NCBI GenBank assembly: GCA_020025735.1
Contig: JAHHRP010000109.1
Location: forward strand, 1 to 5,872
Direction of reading: 5' to 3'
DNA from: Evtepia sp.
GTDB taxonomy: Bacteria; Bacillota; Clostridia; Oscillospirales; Oscillospiraceae
Length of the DNA stretch: 5,872 nucleotides
The translations under genes and the position numbers were made by a program. Under the pieces are notes generated by a model. It did no database searches. It was given only the letters and a program-made list of their open reading frames with translations, and had not been told where the DNA came from. Below are positions 1 through 5,409 of this stretch, in pieces (the first letter of the stretch is position 1; each line of letters starts with the position of its first letter).

Positions 1-126
1 CAGTTTCCCCAGCAACGCCTTCAAGCTGCCTCCCGCTCGCTTTTCCAACGAAGCTCCCATCAAGTTCATTCCAAACAGGAATAGACTGAGGCCGCCAATC
101 AAAGTCAGCCCATCGAACAAATCCAT
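1..126 (-). CDS. Na+/phosphate symporter family protein, N-terminal fragment
   Basis: The first 42 codons of a gene that continues past the left edge of the window. The peptide begins MDLFDGLTLIGGLSLFLFGM and continues NLMGASLEKRAGGSLKALLG. A short N-terminus leading straight into a hydrophobic helix with a G-x-x-L-F-L-x-G-M-x-x-M-G pattern and then a basic stretch is the usual opening of the bacterial Na/Pi-cotransporter (NptA-like) family, whose clostridial members often end in a PhoU-like domain. That C-terminal part cannot be seen here. The ATG at 126 is preceded by GAGAGGG at 134-140 with 7 nt spacing, which supports the start. The location directly after phoU, behind a candidate Pho box and promoter, fits a second phosphate transporter. 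The family call rests on 42 residues only. Confidence 0.75.
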   Translation of the reverse strand, partial: MDLFDGLTLIGGLSLFLFGMNLMGASLEKRAGGSLKALLGKL

Positions 127-177
127 ACTGCAACCCTCTCTATCATGCGTTCTGTTGCCTTTCGTCTAGCGAGAAAT

Positions 178-206
178 AGTTTAGCAGAAAAAAGTAAAAA
201 GAACAA
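178..206 (-). promoter_or_regulatory. Putative promoter of the Na/Pi symporter gene (extended -10)
   Basis: On the minus strand TTGTTC (201-206) and TAAACT (178-183) are separated by exactly 17 bp. The -10 hexamer is preceded by TGC, giving an extended -10. The -35 matches consensus only in TTG, as is common for activator-dependent promoters. The implied transcript would start near 171 and have a leader of about 45 nt before the symporter ATG. Inference from sequence; no transcript data. Confidence 0.5.
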
Positions 207-232
207 GCATAGAAAGGTTAAATTTAGGTTAA
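194..232 (-). promoter_or_regulatory. Candidate PhoP box upstream of the Na/Pi symporter gene
   Basis: On the minus strand the hexamer TTAACC occurs twice (227-232 and 216-221) exactly 11 bp apart. At the same 11-bp phase follow weaker units ATGCTT (205-210) and TTTTAC (194-199). Four TTAACA-like direct repeats with about 5 bp spacing is the known architecture of the Bacillus PhoP binding site. The last repeat ends 10 bp upstream of the putative -10. The first repeat overlaps the phoU stop codon. The two right-hand repeats are poor matches, so this is a candidate only. Confidence 0.45.
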
Positions 233-918
233 TTGTCCTTGTCCGCACCCACAGGGTCTACCCACAGTCCATCCTTCGACCGGGCACCAGTCAGCGCATA
301 CTCTACCCACTCAGCCAGATTAGTGGCGTGGTCACCGATACGCTCTAAGTATTTGGCCACCAAGAACACATCCAAAAGCGCCTCTCCTTCTGATCTGTCC
401 TGACTGATGCAAGTAATGATCTCCACTTTGATCTGATCAAACCAACGATCCACGACATCATCATAGGCAATCACTTCCCGTGCCTGGTCCAGGTCCAAGT
501 GAACGAATGCTTCAACACTCTGACTGACCATATAGATGACATCTGTTGCCATTTTCCGCAGCAATTCATTCCTATCGTCTTTCTGAATAAATCGGGTCAG
601 CTCCACAATGTCTGCCGCTTGATCGCCAATGCGTTCCAGGTCAGTGACCATCTTTAACGCAGCTGTAATCCGTCGTAAATCGGAGGCGACGGGTTGTTGC
701 TTGAGCAGAAGCTTGGTACACAAGCTTTCGATCTCCCGCTCCATATCATCAATTTCCCCGTCCAAAATATGTACCTGATCCTCCAAATGTTCGGCAGCAT
801 CGCCCTCTTCCATCAGTGTTTTGACTGCCATAGCAATGGCCCTCTGGCAGAGACTGCCCATGACCACCATTTGACGATGCATCTCCTCCAACTGCTCTTG
901 GAACTTCTCCCGCATCAT
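229..918 (-). CDS. phoU: Phosphate signalling regulator PhoU
   Basis: A 229-residue all-helical cytoplasmic protein, the usual length for PhoU. PhoU couples the PstSCAB transporter to the PhoR kinase and represses the Pho response when phosphate is plentiful. The two tandem three-helix-bundle repeats are visible through their signature acidic motifs: TDLERIGDQAADIVE at about residues 92-106 and KYLERIGDHATNLAE at about 189-203. These Glu/Asp residues form the metal-cluster sites in known PhoU structures. The start overlaps the pstB stop (ATGA), suggesting translational coupling. There are two consecutive ATG codons (918 and 915). GGGGAGG at 921-927 is 5 nt from the first and 8 nt from the second, so the real start may be 915, a one-residue difference. 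The C-terminal tail of about 20 residues (from GARSKDG) is polar and probably flexible. Confidence 0.96.
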   Translation of the reverse strand: MMREKFQEQLEEMHRQMVVMGSLCQRAIAMAVKTLMEEGDAAEHLEDQVHILDGEIDDMEREIESLCTKLLLKQQPVASDLRRITAALKMVTDLERIGDQAADIVELTRFIQKDDRNELLRKMATDVIYMVSQSVEAFVHLDLDQAREVIAYDDVVDRWFDQIKVEIITCISQDRSEGEALLDVFLVAKYLERIGDHATNLAEWVEYALTGARSKDGLWVDPVGADKDN

Positions 919-1703
919 CCAAACCTCCCCGTGATATACTCCTCTGTCCGTTTGTCCTGAGGCATATTGAAAAGTTGGTCCGTATCTCCAAACTCCACAA
1001 GTTCGCCCAGCAGGAAAAAGGCCGTCTTGTCTGATACCCGTGCTGCCTGCTGCATATTGTGGGTTACCATAACCACAGTGTACTTCTCTTTCAGCGCCAC
1101 CGCCAGGTCCTCAATCTTCGCCGTAGAAATCGGGTCCAGGGCAGAGGTAGCCTCATCCATGAGCAGCACTTCTGGTTCGTTGTCCAGAGCACGGGCAATA
1201 CACAGCCGCTGTTGCTGTCCCCCAGACAATCCCAGAGCACTTTTTTTCAAGCGATCCTTTACCTCATCCCAGATAGCAGCATCTCGCAGAGCACGCTCTA
1301 CGATGCCATCCAGCTCGCTGCGGCTGCGGATGCCATGAGTCCGCGGTCCATAGGCCACATTATCATAAATAGACATTGGAAAAGGATTGGCCTTTTGAAA
1401 GACCATCCCCACCTGTTTCCGCAGCCAGGTGATGTCTATGGTTTTATCAAAAATGTCCTGCCCATCAAAGCAGATATTCCCTTCAATATGTACGCCAGGA
1501 ACCAAATCGTTCATCCGATTTAGGGTTTTCAAAAAAGTAGACTTCCCACAACCAGACGGCCCAATGAGCGCCGTGATTTGTCGGGCTGGGATTCCTATGT
1601 CAATCCCTTTCAATGCATGTTGCCCACCTACAACAGCACCATTCTTACTCTCAGCGCCATACCACAGATGCAGCGCTTTTGTCGTAATGATCTCAGCTGT
1701 CAT
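915..1703 (-). CDS. pstB: Phosphate ABC transporter ATP-binding protein PstB
   Basis: A 262-residue ABC ATPase that powers phosphate import through PstC/PstA at the inner face of the membrane. Motifs in order: A-loop aromatic in LWYG (about residues 13-16), Walker A GPSGCGKST (48-56), Q-loop Gln103 in MVFQKANPFPMS, which is a PstB-typical stretch, signature LSGGQQQR (159-166), Walker B with catalytic Glu184 in VLLMDEATSALD (179-190), and switch His215 in VTHNM. TLNRMNDLVPG after Walker A is also characteristic of PstB. All catalytic residues are present. One oddity is an insertion of about nine residues (AESKNGAVVGGQ region, 17-28) between the A-loop and the strand before Walker A, where most PstB proteins have only a few residues. 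The ATG lies 3 nt after the pstA stop, with AGG about 7 nt upstream. The stop overlaps the phoU start. Confidence 0.98.
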   Translation of the reverse strand: MTAEIITTKALHLWYGAESKNGAVVGGQHALKGIDIGIPARQITALIGPSGCGKSTFLKTLNRMNDLVPGVHIEGNICFDGQDIFDKTIDITWLRKQVGMVFQKANPFPMSIYDNVAYGPRTHGIRSRSELDGIVERALRDAAIWDEVKDRLKKSALGLSGGQQQRLCIARALDNEPEVLLMDEATSALDPISTAKIEDLAVALKEKYTVVMVTHNMQQAARVSDKTAFFLLGELVEFGDTDQLFNMPQDKRTEEYITGRFG

Positions 1704-1706
1704 CGC

Positions 1707-2561
1707 TCAGCCTGCCTTTCGTTTGAGTTTCTTTCCCACAAGGGAAGCGGAGAAATTGATCAGGAACACAAGAAGCATCAAAACTGCAGCGATAGCAAAT
1801 GCCACACCTGACTCCCCACGCTCGTTGGCGTAAACATATAAAGCCACCGTTAAGGTTGCTGAAGAGGACTGCAGAGAGGTCAGAAAACTGTTCAGCTCCA
1901 ATCCAAAACCCGCAGTGAACAGCAGTGCAGCCGATTCTCCCACAATACGGCCAACAGCCAGGATACACCCAGTAACGATACCATCAAGCGCATTGGGCAG
2001 CACCACTGTGCGTACTACACGCCACTTGCCTGCGCCTAAAGCCAGTGCTCCCTCCCGGTAGGATTGCGGCACGGTATTCAAACTTTCCTGGGTCGTGCGA
2101 ATAATAATGGGCAGAATCATGATCACCAGAGTCAATCCACCAGCCAAAATACCCGCTTTCAGCCCGAACAACTGTTGAAAGAAGAGCATCCCCACCAAAC
2201 CGAAGAGGATCGAGGGAATCCCAGACAACGTCTCGGCAGCAAATGCAATGGTCGAAACCACTTTTTGATTGCTGGCATACTCGGTCAGGTAGATGGCTGC
2301 TCCCACACCCAAAGGCAAGACAATGAGCATGGTCAGGAAAATAATGTACAGGGTGTTAAGAATATTGGGCAGAATGCCAATGGTGTCACTGATGTAGCTT
2401 GTCTGGGAGGATAACAGCTCCCAGCTTAAGCTGCCCAACCCCTGATAGAAGATATACCCGATGAAAAAAATCAACACTGCGCAAGTAATGCCTGCACACA
2501 GATACAGCAACCCGCGTAATGTGCGATCATACACTTTGCGGCGCTGGGAGAGGGAATGCAT
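1707..2561 (-). CDS. pstA: Phosphate ABC transporter permease PstA
   Basis: A 284-residue integral membrane permease that forms the phosphate channel with PstC. Six hydrophobic segments can be seen at roughly residues 17-39, 67-92, 104-130, 133-154, 197-219 and 252-275. The coupling (EAA) loop that contacts PstB is REGALALGAGKWRVVRTVVLP (about 169-189), with the conserved Ala-Leu-Gly-Ala core. AETLSGIPSILFGLVGM (about 109-125) is a conserved PstA/PstC segment. The protein begins and ends with basic cytoplasmic tails (SQRRKVYDR; GKKLKRKAG). The ATG begins one base after the pstC stop, with AGAAGG (inside the pstC 3' end) about 9 nt upstream, so translation is probably coupled. PstA rather than PstC is assigned from its order and from the short N-terminus without the PstC-type periplasmic segment. 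Confidence 0.96.
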   Translation of the reverse strand: MHSLSQRRKVYDRTLRGLLYLCAGITCAVLIFFIGYIFYQGLGSLSWELLSSQTSYISDTIGILPNILNTLYIIFLTMLIVLPLGVGAAIYLTEYASNQKVVSTIAFAAETLSGIPSILFGLVGMLFFQQLFGLKAGILAGGLTLVIMILPIIIRTTQESLNTVPQSYREGALALGAGKWRVVRTVVLPNALDGIVTGCILAVGRIVGESAALLFTAGFGLELNSFLTSLQSSSATLTVALYVYANERGESGVAFAIAAVLMLLVFLINFSASLVGKKLKRKAG

Positions 2562-2562
2562 G

Positions 2563-3510
2563 TCAGGACACCTTCTTTCTCTTAATAAACACCGTCAGGA
2601 GCACGTTGATGAGCATAATGAACAGGAACAGCACCAATCCGATGGAAAACAACGCACTACGATGGAGACTGCCCACCGAAGCATAAGACATCTCTGAGGC
2701 AATGGCCGTTGTAAGAAATCGCACCGAAGAGAAGAGGCTGGGCATATTGGCCACATTCCCGGCCACCATGACGATAGCCATCGCCTCTCCGATCGCCCGG
2801 CCTACCCCCAGAACCACAGCAGTTGCTACACCGCTGCGGGCTGCAGGGAGCGCCACCCGAAACACAGTCTCCAGCTTCGTTGCACCCAGTGCTAGGGATG
2901 CCTGCTCATACTCTTGTGGCACAGCCCGCAGCGCGTTCTCAGAAACACTGATGATGGAAGGTAAAATCATGATGGACAGCATCAGGATCGCTGCCAGCAG
3001 ACAAGCACCGGAGGAAAGATCAAACATCCGCTGGATCCCAGGAACCAGAACAATCATTCCCACCAAGCCGTACACCACCGAGGGGATGCCTGCCAACAGT
3101 TCCACCGCAGTATGAACAACAGCAGCTACCCGAGGATTGGCCACTTTCGCCAGATAGATAGCAGTCATCAGTCCCACAGGTACTCCAATGACCACCGCTC
3201 CAGCGGTACCATAGACAGAGGTGAGGATAAACGGCAGGATGCCATAGGACGGCTCTGATGCAGTGGGTGCCCAAGTCTGACCAAAGAGAAACTCTTTCAC
3301 CCCGATCTCTCGGATCGCAGGCACTCCAGAAACAATGAGATACACACTGATTATCAGCACAAATGCCACCGCAACGATTCCACACAGCAAGAAGATCAGG
3401 TGCATCAGCCATTCCAATATCTCCTTGGTGCCTCGTGCCTTTGGCCTGCTGTGCTCTCTTGTTCCTGCACCAGTCAGGTCCTCAGCGCTATGATTCAATA
3501 CTTTTTCCAA
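2563..3510 (-). CDS. pstC: Phosphate ABC transporter permease PstC
   Basis: A 315-residue membrane permease, partner of PstA in the PstSCAB phosphate importer. Hydrophobic segments lie at about residues 36-61, 92-120, 127-155, 168-189, 227-251 and 285-309. Between the first two is a periplasmic stretch with FLFGQTWAPT (about 74-83), close to the FLxGxxWxP signature of PstC. The coupling loop is YEQASLALGATKLETVFRVALP (about 201-222). The start codon is TTG: AGGAGG (3519-3524) is 8 nt upstream, and the first in-frame ATG (residue 36) falls inside the first membrane helix, so it cannot be the true start. The first 33 residues are polar and charged and precede the membrane part as a cytoplasmic tail; similar tails vary widely among PstC proteins. 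The gene follows pstS after an 89-bp gap holding a hairpin. Confidence 0.96.
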   Translation of the reverse strand: MEKVLNHSAEDLTGAGTREHSRPKARGTKEILEWLMHLIFLLCGIVAVAFVLIISVYLIVSGVPAIREIGVKEFLFGQTWAPTASEPSYGILPFILTSVYGTAGAVVIGVPVGLMTAIYLAKVANPRVAAVVHTAVELLAGIPSVVYGLVGMIVLVPGIQRMFDLSSGACLLAAILMLSIMILPSIISVSENALRAVPQEYEQASLALGATKLETVFRVALPAARSGVATAVVLGVGRAIGEAMAIVMVAGNVANMPSLFSSVRFLTTAIASEMSYASVGSLHRSALFSIGLVLFLFIMLINVLLTVFIKRKKVS

Positions 3511-3518
3511 AAATCCTT

Positions 3519-3524
3519 CCTCCT
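3519..3524 (-). promoter_or_regulatory. Shine-Dalgarno AGGAGG selecting the pstC TTG start
   Basis: A perfect AGGAGG within a purine-rich run, 8 nt before TTG at 3510. It is the strongest ribosome site in the window and supports initiation at the non-ATG codon. It lies about 20 nt downstream of the pstS-pstC hairpin, so the hairpin does not itself cover it. Confidence 0.75.
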
Positions 3525-3544
3525 CTTCTTCCTGCGCCTTGTAG

Positions 3545-3586
3545 TCAGTGGTACGGTCGTATTCTCAAAATCGACCGTACCACTGA
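3545..3586 (-). repeat. Perfect inverted repeat (hairpin) between pstS and pstC
   Basis: CAGTGGTACGGTCG (3546-3559) and its exact reverse complement CGACCGTACCACTG (3572-3585) flank a 12-nt spacer. One further T-A pair (3545/3586) makes a 15-bp stem with no mismatch. In the transcript it would start 13 nt after the pstS stop codon. No run of U follows (the next bases read ACTACAAGG), so it is not a standard intrinsic terminator. Its likely role is to protect the 3' end of a processed pstS mRNA, or to limit readthrough, so that PstS is made in excess over the permeases. Comparable intercistronic structures are known after binding-protein genes in other ABC operons. The stem is certain; the role is inferred. 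Confidence 0.85.
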
Positions 3587-3599
3587 GTCGGCAAGGTTC

Positions 3600-4478
3600 T
3601 TACTCTGCTGTGGGGACTGCCCCTGCATTGCGGATCAGGTCTTTTGCAGCTTCGGAGGTTGCGTAGTCAAAGAACGCCTGTGCTGCCTTGGACAGCTCTG
3701 TACCGTTTTTCGTGACCAGCGTAAAGGGACGCTGAATCTTATATGTGCCGTCCAAGACAGTCTCCTCTGTGCAAGGCACCTTATTGACGGTCAAGGCCTT
3801 GATGCCCTCTTTCCCCTCCACTGCGGACAGAGAAGCGTATCCAATGGCATTGGGATTGCTCTTCACAGCCTCGATTACTCCACCAGTAGAGGTCAGTTCC
3901 TGGCTGAGTTTGCAGGCATTCTTTGTTTCAGTAATGGATTCAAAGCCGTCACGAGTCCCGGAGTTTGCCTCACGACCGATGCAGGCGATCTGACCATCTG
4001 TCCCACCTACTTGACTCCAATTGGTGATCTCCCCGGTAAAGATCTGAGCAATCTGTTCCACAGTCAGATCTGCCACCTTGCTGTCAGCATTGACGATGAC
4101 TGCAATGCCATCTAGTGCAACGGTGGTCCCTGTCAAACCCGCAGCTTCCTCTTCTTCTTTCAGTGCCCGAGATGCCAAGCCAATATCCGCAGTGCCATTG
4201 GCGGCTGCCTCAATACCAGACCCAGAACCTGTAGGATCATAAGAGACGGTAACTTCGCTGTTGTCCTTTTCAAACTGTTCCTTCAGGTTGCCGATGATCT
4301 TTTCCATTGAGGTTGATCCATTGGTAGACACCGTCCCAGAGATGGATGCTGTTTCTGAATTACCTCCTCCCGAGGCAGTCTCTTCGTTGGTGTCCGTACC
4401 ACCACATCCAGCAAGAGTCAGAGCCAGCATGGCAGCAGCAGTCATTGTGTACATCACTTTCTTCATGGTTCTTTTCAT
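3600..4478 (-). CDS. pstS: Phosphate ABC transporter substrate-binding lipoprotein PstS
   Basis: A 292-residue lipoprotein that captures phosphate outside the membrane and delivers it to PstCA. A basic N-terminus (MKRTMKKVMYTM) and a hydrophobic core end in a lipobox, LAGC, with lipidated Cys25, followed by a Gly/Ser/Thr-rich tether to about residue 48. Phosphate-contact regions of the PBP-like fold are present: STNGSTSME (about 51-59), DPTGSGSGIEA (about 81-91), DIGLASR (about 98-104) and REANSGTRDGFE (about 169-180). I chose the ATG at 4478 because GAGGAAA (4485-4491) lies 6 nt upstream. The in-frame ATG at 4493 has AAAGGAA touching it, too close for good initiation, and would add five residues. 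ATG 4466 would also leave a usable signal peptide. It is the first gene of the pst operon, behind its own candidate Pho box. Confidence 0.96.
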   Translation of the reverse strand: MKRTMKKVMYTMTAAAMLALTLAGCGGTDTNEETASGGGNSETASISGTVSTNGSTSMEKIIGNLKEQFEKDNSEVTVSYDPTGSGSGIEAAANGTADIGLASRALKEEEEAAGLTGTTVALDGIAVIVNADSKVADLTVEQIAQIFTGEITNWSQVGGTDGQIACIGREANSGTRDGFESITETKNACKLSQELTSTGGVIEAVKSNPNAIGYASLSAVEGKEGIKALTVNKVPCTEETVLDGTYKIQRPFTLVTKNGTELSKAAQAFFDYATSEAAKDLIRNAGAVPTAE

Positions 4479-4484
4479 TTTAAA

Positions 4485-4491
4485 TTTCCTC
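4485..4491 (-). promoter_or_regulatory. Shine-Dalgarno GAGGAAA selecting the pstS start
   Basis: GAGGAAA is spaced 6 nt from ATG 4478. It overlaps the alternative upstream ATG at 4493, whose own purine run (AAAGGAA) directly abuts it. This favours 4478 as the main start. Confidence 0.6.
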
Positions 4492-4523
4492 ATTTCCTTT
4501 TGTTTTAAGCTCTTTTTTGTACA

Positions 4524-4551
4524 AGTATAGTTTATCGGCTTTTCGTTAAAG
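4524..4551 (-). promoter_or_regulatory. Putative pstS promoter
   Basis: On the minus strand the -10 element TATACT lies at 4524-4529 (five of six consensus bases). At -35 there is only CTTTAA (4546-4551, 16 bp spacing), which does not resemble TTGACA and overlaps the last unit of the candidate Pho box. A weak -35 replaced by activator repeats is typical of PhoB/PhoP-dependent promoters. Transcription would start near 4517, giving a leader of about 40 nt. Confidence 0.6.
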
Positions 4552-4583
4552 GAAAAACCAAAGAATCATAAAGTTTTTGTTAA
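4544..4583 (-). promoter_or_regulatory. Candidate PhoP box upstream of pstS
   Basis: Four direct repeats on the minus strand resembling the TTAACA unit of Bacillus PhoP boxes: TTAACA (4578-4583), TTATGA (4566-4571), TTGGTT (4556-4561) and TTAACG (4544-4549). Their start-to-start spacings are 12, 10 and 12 bp, about one helical turn, so they lie on one face of the DNA. The outer two units share GTTAAA on the plus strand exactly. The array sits immediately upstream of the -10 and replaces the -35, as in known PhoP-activated promoters. The inner units are weaker; the call also relies on position before pstS. Confidence 0.6.
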
Positions 4584-4638
4584 ATCGACCCCTTTTCTCT
4601 CATAACATCCACTTCCTCACTGCAGCTTTGTGGGAGAT

Positions 4639-4672
4639 AAAAAACGGCCCGAGGATCATCCTCCGACCGTTT
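4639..4672 (-). terminator. Intrinsic terminator after the HD-domain gene
   Basis: In the minus-strand transcript AAACGG, a T-G wobble, a C-G pair, a single G-G mismatch and GAGGA form a stem with TCCTC...CCGTTT around a TGA loop. The stem runs into six T residues (4639-4644). It begins 20 nt after the HD gene stop and lies about 55 bases before the candidate pstS Pho box. It would end the phoR-HD transcript and insulate it from pstS. The outer arms (AGATAAA/TTTATCT) extend the symmetry with a small bulge, but on the plus strand the U-run is short and no gene enters from that side. Confidence 0.85.
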
Positions 4673-4692
4673 ATCTGGTGCGATTGCACTTG

Positions 4693-5352
4693 TCATATTA
4701 ACTGTTGTTCATTGATAATTAACTTAAATTGCAACCCCAATGTCTCTGCCGCCTTACGGCACAGAACCATGCGATTGAGAAAAATCTCAAAATAATCCAT
4801 CACCGAACCATAGCGGGTATCAATGTGGAGTTTGAGCTTTATCAGGGTCTTGCTCTCGTTAATCTTTAGTTCTGCTTTGGTCACAGAATAGTTCACCCGA
4901 TCATGGATATCAAACTTGCTCTGATCCTGATTCCGTACTCGGCTGCGCCGGACATCTGATTTGTCTGCCAAAATAAGGGCCGCAGCCATAGGACTGACAG
5001 GTGTTCCAGTCCCTTCATCGTGGTTGCCGATGGCAGTGACCACCTCTGCGATCTCCAGAGGGTCCATGTGCAGATGATCCAGCAAACGGAAAGCCATAAC
5101 TGCCCCGCTCTGGGAATGGTCAATGCGGTTGACCAAGTTGCCAATATCATGGAGATAGGCAGCAATCTGGACCAGCTCAACCTCTCGGGGAGAGTAGCCC
5201 AATGTTTCTAAAATGTACTTGCTGTTGGCCGCTACAATGCCTACATGTGCAAAACTATGCTCAGTAAACCCCAGTGCAACCAAGGACTCGTCAGCTTTTT
5301 TAATATAGGTGCGAATCCCAGCATCTTTTTTGATGTCTTCAAAAGTAATCAT
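4693..5352 (-). CDS. HD-domain metal-dependent phosphohydrolase of unknown substrate
   Basis: A 219-residue soluble protein. Residues about 30-140 carry an HD-superfamily metal site: His36 (FAHVG), His68-Asp69 (YLHDIGN), His79 (DHSQSG), His111 (IGNHDEG) and Asp130 (LADKSD). This H..HD..H..H..D set suggests a binuclear centre. The order AIxxH...AxxLAxKSDxxRxxxR resembles the HD domain of RNase Y-like proteins, but no KH or membrane segment is present and there is no GYP motif. Residues about 150-219 form a second module of alternating strands and helix (RVNYSVTKAELKIN...TLGLQFKLIIN) that I do not recognise. The start is supported by AAAGGAG 6 nt upstream. It follows phoR after about 57 bp with no terminator between them and is closed by its own terminator, so co-transcription with phoR is likely. 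The substrate (a nucleotide, a signalling nucleotide or RNA) cannot be told from the sequence. Confidence 0.8.
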   Translation of the reverse strand: MITFEDIKKDAGIRTYIKKADESLVALGFTEHSFAHVGIVAANSKYILETLGYSPREVELVQIAAYLHDIGNLVNRIDHSQSGAVMAFRLLDHLHMDPLEIAEVVTAIGNHDEGTGTPVSPMAAALILADKSDVRRSRVRNQDQSKFDIHDRVNYSVTKAELKINESKTLIKLKLHIDTRYGSVMDYFEIFLNRMVLCRKAAETLGLQFKLIINEQQLI

Positions 5353-5409
5353 CCGGTTCTCCTTTTCATGATTTATAATTCCTCTGTTTCCATGACCATA
5401 CAGCTACGG

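Noticed and set aside
184..200. The T-rich stretch (minus strand) after phoU as a terminator
   Set aside because: No GC-rich stem precedes it; it fits better as the spacer between -35 and -10 of the symporter promoter. I find no convincing terminator between phoU and the symporter gene, so some readthrough is possible.
1059..1523. A 154-codon plus-strand open frame opposite pstB
   Set aside because: Antisense to the fully motif-bearing PstB; the peptide is His/Gln/Arg-rich without any fold signature.
3545..3586. The pstS-pstC hairpin as an intrinsic terminator
   Set aside because: No T-run follows the stem on the minus strand, and the essential partner genes pstC, pstA and pstB lie downstream, so full termination makes no sense.
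3363..4115. A 250-codon open frame on the plus strand across pstS and pstC
   Set aside because: It lies antisense to two clear pst genes and across the hairpin, has a Cys-rich composition with no recognisable domain, and shows no ribosome site that I can support. It is a shadow of the coding frames opposite.
4517..4524. Palindrome TTGTACAA at the presumed pstS transcription start
   Set aside because: Only 8 bp, in an AT-rich leader, and not repeated at the other promoter; likely chance.
5373..5409. Short open frame in the gap between phoR and the HD gene
   Set aside because: Only the last few codons (METEEL) lie in the gap and the longer frame overlaps phoR out of frame; there is no ribosome site evidence for a separate peptide.
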